A stretch of 8,400 nt of DNA from an uncultured Actinomycetes bacterium. GTDB taxonomy: Bacteria > Actinomycetota > Acidimicrobiia > Acidimicrobiales > RAAP-2. Shown one piece after another: positions 6,761 to 8,400 of the stretch. Each line of letters starts with the position of its first letter. Within the stretch, counting starts at the first letter, position 1. Under the pieces are notes generated by a model. It was not told where the DNA came from. It searched no databases and saw only the letters and a program-made list of their open reading frames with translations. Made by a program: the position numbers and the translations under genes. The DNA is taken from contig CAINVQ010000187.1 of the NCBI GenBank assembly GCA_903854175.1, positions 1 through 8,400 on the forward strand, read 5' to 3'.

Positions 6761-8251
6761 ATGTTTGATGCACTCAGCGAACGCCTAGAACGACTCGGAT
6801 CCTCACTTCGCTCAAAGGGGCGACTTTCTGACGCCGACCTTGATGAGGCTCTGCTCGAAGTTAGAAGTGCACTCTTAGAAGCAGACGTTGAACTTGGTGT
6901 TGTCCGTGCATTCCTTGACGCAGTTCGTGAGCGTCTAAGTGGCACTGCTTTAAGTCAGAGTCTCTCTCCGGGCCAGCAGGTCATTAAGGCAGTTCACGAG
7001 CAGCTCATTGAAGTGCTTGGAGGATCTCCTCTAAAAGTTACGTACGCTTCAAAACCGCCAACGGTAATTCTGCTCGCTGGTCTCCAGGGTGCAGGTAAAA
7101 CAACCACCGCCGCAAAACTCGCTTCATGGTTTAAGCAACAGGGTAGAAATCCTTACCTCATTGCAGCAGACTTACAACGTCCGGCCGCAGTTGAACAGCT
7201 GCGCGTGCTCGGTGCGCAAATTGGTGTTGACGTTTATAGCGACACTTCAAACCCTGTGAAAGTCGCTAAGCGTGGTCTCGCCGAGGCGCAACGCATTGGT
7301 CGAGATGTAGTGATCATCGACACCGCAGGTCGTCTCGCAATTGATAAAGAACTCATGAAAGAAGTGCGTTCAATTAGTGACGCCACATCACCTCACTACA
7401 CATTCTTGGTAATTGATGCGGTGACCGGACAAGACGCGGTGCTCACCGCTCGTTCGTTCCACGAAACATTGGCACTGTCGGGAATCATTGTCACCAAGCT
7501 TGACTACGACGCACGAGGTGGTGCAGTCCTTTCAGCACGAGGTGTTGTTGGAAAGCCCGTGGTCTTTGCATCGACAGGTGAAAAGATTGCTGACTTTGAT
7601 TTGTTCCACCCAGACCGTATGGCGTCTCGCATCTTGGGAATGGGAGACATGCTGTCACTCATTGAACAAGCAGAGCGAACAATGGACCAAGACGTTCTTG
7701 CTGAATCATCTGGTCGCATGCTCAGCGGTACATTCACACTTGATGATTTCATGGCGCAACTTAACCAAGTCAGAAAAATGGGCTCAATGGGTGGAATCAT
7801 GAAACTGATGCCAGGGATGAGCAAAGAAATTCGTCAAGCCGCAGACAATGTTGACGACGGCCAACTCAATCGCGTTGAAGCAATCATTCGTTCAATGACG
7901 CCAAAAGAACGCCGTGATCCAAACATCCTCGACAGTTCACGTCGCACACGTATTGCCAATGGCTCTGGAACCAGCGTTAACGCAGTGAACCAGTTGCTAA
8001 AGCAGTTTGGTGACATGAAAAAGATGATGCGCCAGATGAGTGGTGGGGGAATGCCAAACCTTCCAGGGGGAATGGGCAAAATGGCTCAGATGGCTGCGCG
8101 CGCAAGTGCAGCACGTGGAGGCGATTTACCGCCAGGATTTGAAGCTTTGGGTGCTGGAATGCAGTCAGGCGCCCCAACTCCGCGCCCCGGTGGTGGCGGA
8201 AAAAACAAGAAGAAAAAGGGTGGGAGAGTTACCCCACCAAAACAACGCTAA
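6761..8251 (+). CDS. ffh: Signal recognition particle protein Ffh (SRP54)
   Basis: Ffh binds 4.5S RNA and hydrophobic signal sequences on nascent chains and delivers them to FtsY. The 496-residue protein has the N domain (1-about 90), the G domain (about 95-295) and the Met-rich M domain (about 300-430). GTPase motifs are G1 GLQGAGKTTT (107-116), G2 DLQRPAA (137-143), G3 DTAGR (187-191) and G4 TKLD (245-248). After G4 the usual Gly is Tyr249 (TKLDYDARGG). The RNA-binding part SMTPKERRDPNIL...SRRTRIANGSG (378-403) is standard. A Gly/Met-rich, Lys-rich tail (about 426-496) extends past the M domain, as in many actinobacteria. The ATG has AAAGGT 11 nt upstream, overlapping the ftsY stop. The SRP RNA gene itself is not seen in this window. 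Confidence 0.98.
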   Translation: MFDALSERLERLGSSLRSKGRLSDADLDEALLEVRSALLEADVELGVVRAFLDAVRERLSGTALSQSLSPGQQVIKAVHEQLIEVLGGSPLKVTYASKPPTVILLAGLQGAGKTTTAAKLASWFKQQGRNPYLIAADLQRPAAVEQLRVLGAQIGVDVYSDTSNPVKVAKRGLAEAQRIGRDVVIIDTAGRLAIDKELMKEVRSISDATSPHYTFLVIDAVTGQDAVLTARSFHETLALSGIIVTKLDYDARGGAVLSARGVVGKPVVFASTGEKIADFDLFHPDRMASRILGMGDMLSLIEQAERTMDQDVLAESSGRMLSGTFTLDDFMAQLNQVRKMGSMGGIMKLMPGMSKEIRQAADNVDDGQLNRVEAIIRSMTPKERRDPNILDSSRRTRIANGSGTSVNAVNQLLKQFGDMKKMMRQMSGGGMPNLPGGMGKMAQMAARASAARGGDLPPGFEALGAGMQSGAPTPRPGGGGKNKKKKGGRVTPPKQR

Positions 8252-8322
8252 ACTTTGACGCTCGGGTATTTTGCCCAGTTCCGGTGGACCGGGACAAATA
8301 AAGGTTTGAAGGGAATTACGAC
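8252..8322 (+). promoter_or_regulatory. 71-nt leader between ffh and rpsP with a small hairpin
   Basis: This is the longest gap in the window. It holds CCGGT-GG-ACCGG (8281-8292), a 12-bp near-palindromic GC-rich element, and a weaker GGG...CCC pair (8264-8276). There is no T-run after either, so no intrinsic terminator is called. TTGACG at 8255-8260 resembles a -35 box but has no matching -10 at 16-18 nt. A ribosomal-protein leader or operator at rpsP is possible but unproven. Confidence 0.3.
8309..8314 (+). promoter_or_regulatory. Ribosome-binding site of rpsP
   Basis: AAGGGA lies 8 nt before the GTG at 8323 and supports that codon as the rpsP start. The second GTG at 8329 would remove the conserved residues before KLRL. 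Confidence 0.65.
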
Positions 8323-8400
8323 GTGACTGTGAAACTTCGTTTGGTACGAATGGGTAAGAAGAAGCAACCGACCTACCGTGTTGTTGCTGCTGAGAGCCGC
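8323..8400 (+). CDS. rpsP: 30S ribosomal protein S16 (N-terminal part, cut by window edge)
   Basis: The first 26 residues read MTVKLRLVRMGKKKQPTYRV followed by VAAESR, matching the highly conserved S16 N-terminus ([M]AVKIRLxRxGxKKxPxYRxVvADSR). S16 is an early-binding small-subunit protein needed for 30S assembly. The gene starts with GTG and is open to the end of the window. An ffh-rpsP junction is widespread in bacteria, usually continuing to a KH-domain protein, rimM, trmD and rplS, which would be expected just outside the window. Confidence 0.95.
   Translation, partial: MTVKLRLVRMGKKKQPTYRVVAAESR

Noticed and set aside
8255..8260. TTGACG as a -35 promoter box for rpsP
   Set aside because: No acceptable -10 hexamer lies 16-18 nt downstream (sequence there is GTTCCG).
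1..8400. Frequent CGACTCG-like words across the window as a possible DNA motif
   Set aside because: Most are in-frame CGA CTC (Arg-Leu) codon pairs in coiled-coil and helical regions, so codon preference explains them.

Overview
The window is a compact, entirely plus-strand housekeeping cluster of about 50% GC (rough estimate from a few lines). The readable gene order is: [tail of an upstream gene]-rpmF-plsX-acpP-rnc-mutM-smc-ftsY-ffh-rpsP(start). Adjacent genes overlap or are separated by 71 nt or less, and no real minus-strand gene was found. No mobile element, CRISPR array, tRNA or rRNA is visible.

The order and protein details point to an actinobacterium. The C-terminal SMC head, the short L32, plsX and acpP placed between rpmF and rnc, and the N-terminal membrane helix of FtsY suggest the Acidimicrobiia. 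The moderate GC and tight packing would suit a planktonic, streamlined member. This placement is inference from remembered family features, not a database result.

Layout: 1-205 holds the end of an upstream reading frame (possibly a YceD/DUF177 protein) overlapping rpmF. 207-1542 holds phospholipid and fatty-acid genes (plsX, acpP), with a small palindrome between them. 1551-3135 holds rnc and a MutM/Fpg-family gene overlapping by 8 nt. 3174-5702 is smc, overlapping ftsY by 4 nt. 5699-8251 holds the two SRP GTPases, FtsY (receptor) and Ffh (signal-sequence binding). 8252-8322 is a short leader, and rpsP runs off the right edge. The cluster links ribosome assembly, membrane lipid supply, RNA processing, chromosome organisation and co-translational membrane targeting, all growth-rate-linked functions.

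There is no obvious new multi-gene system, but two adjacent genes are abnormal. The SMC protein is only 842 residues. It has complete ATPase heads but no recognisable hinge domain between the coiled-coil arms. The MutM protein keeps its catalytic N-terminus and zinc finger, but by eye it has replaced six residues that normally contact or fill the lesion site in DNA. Ffh also carries a Tyr in place of the near-invariant Gly after its TKLD motif. These are the points most worth checking.
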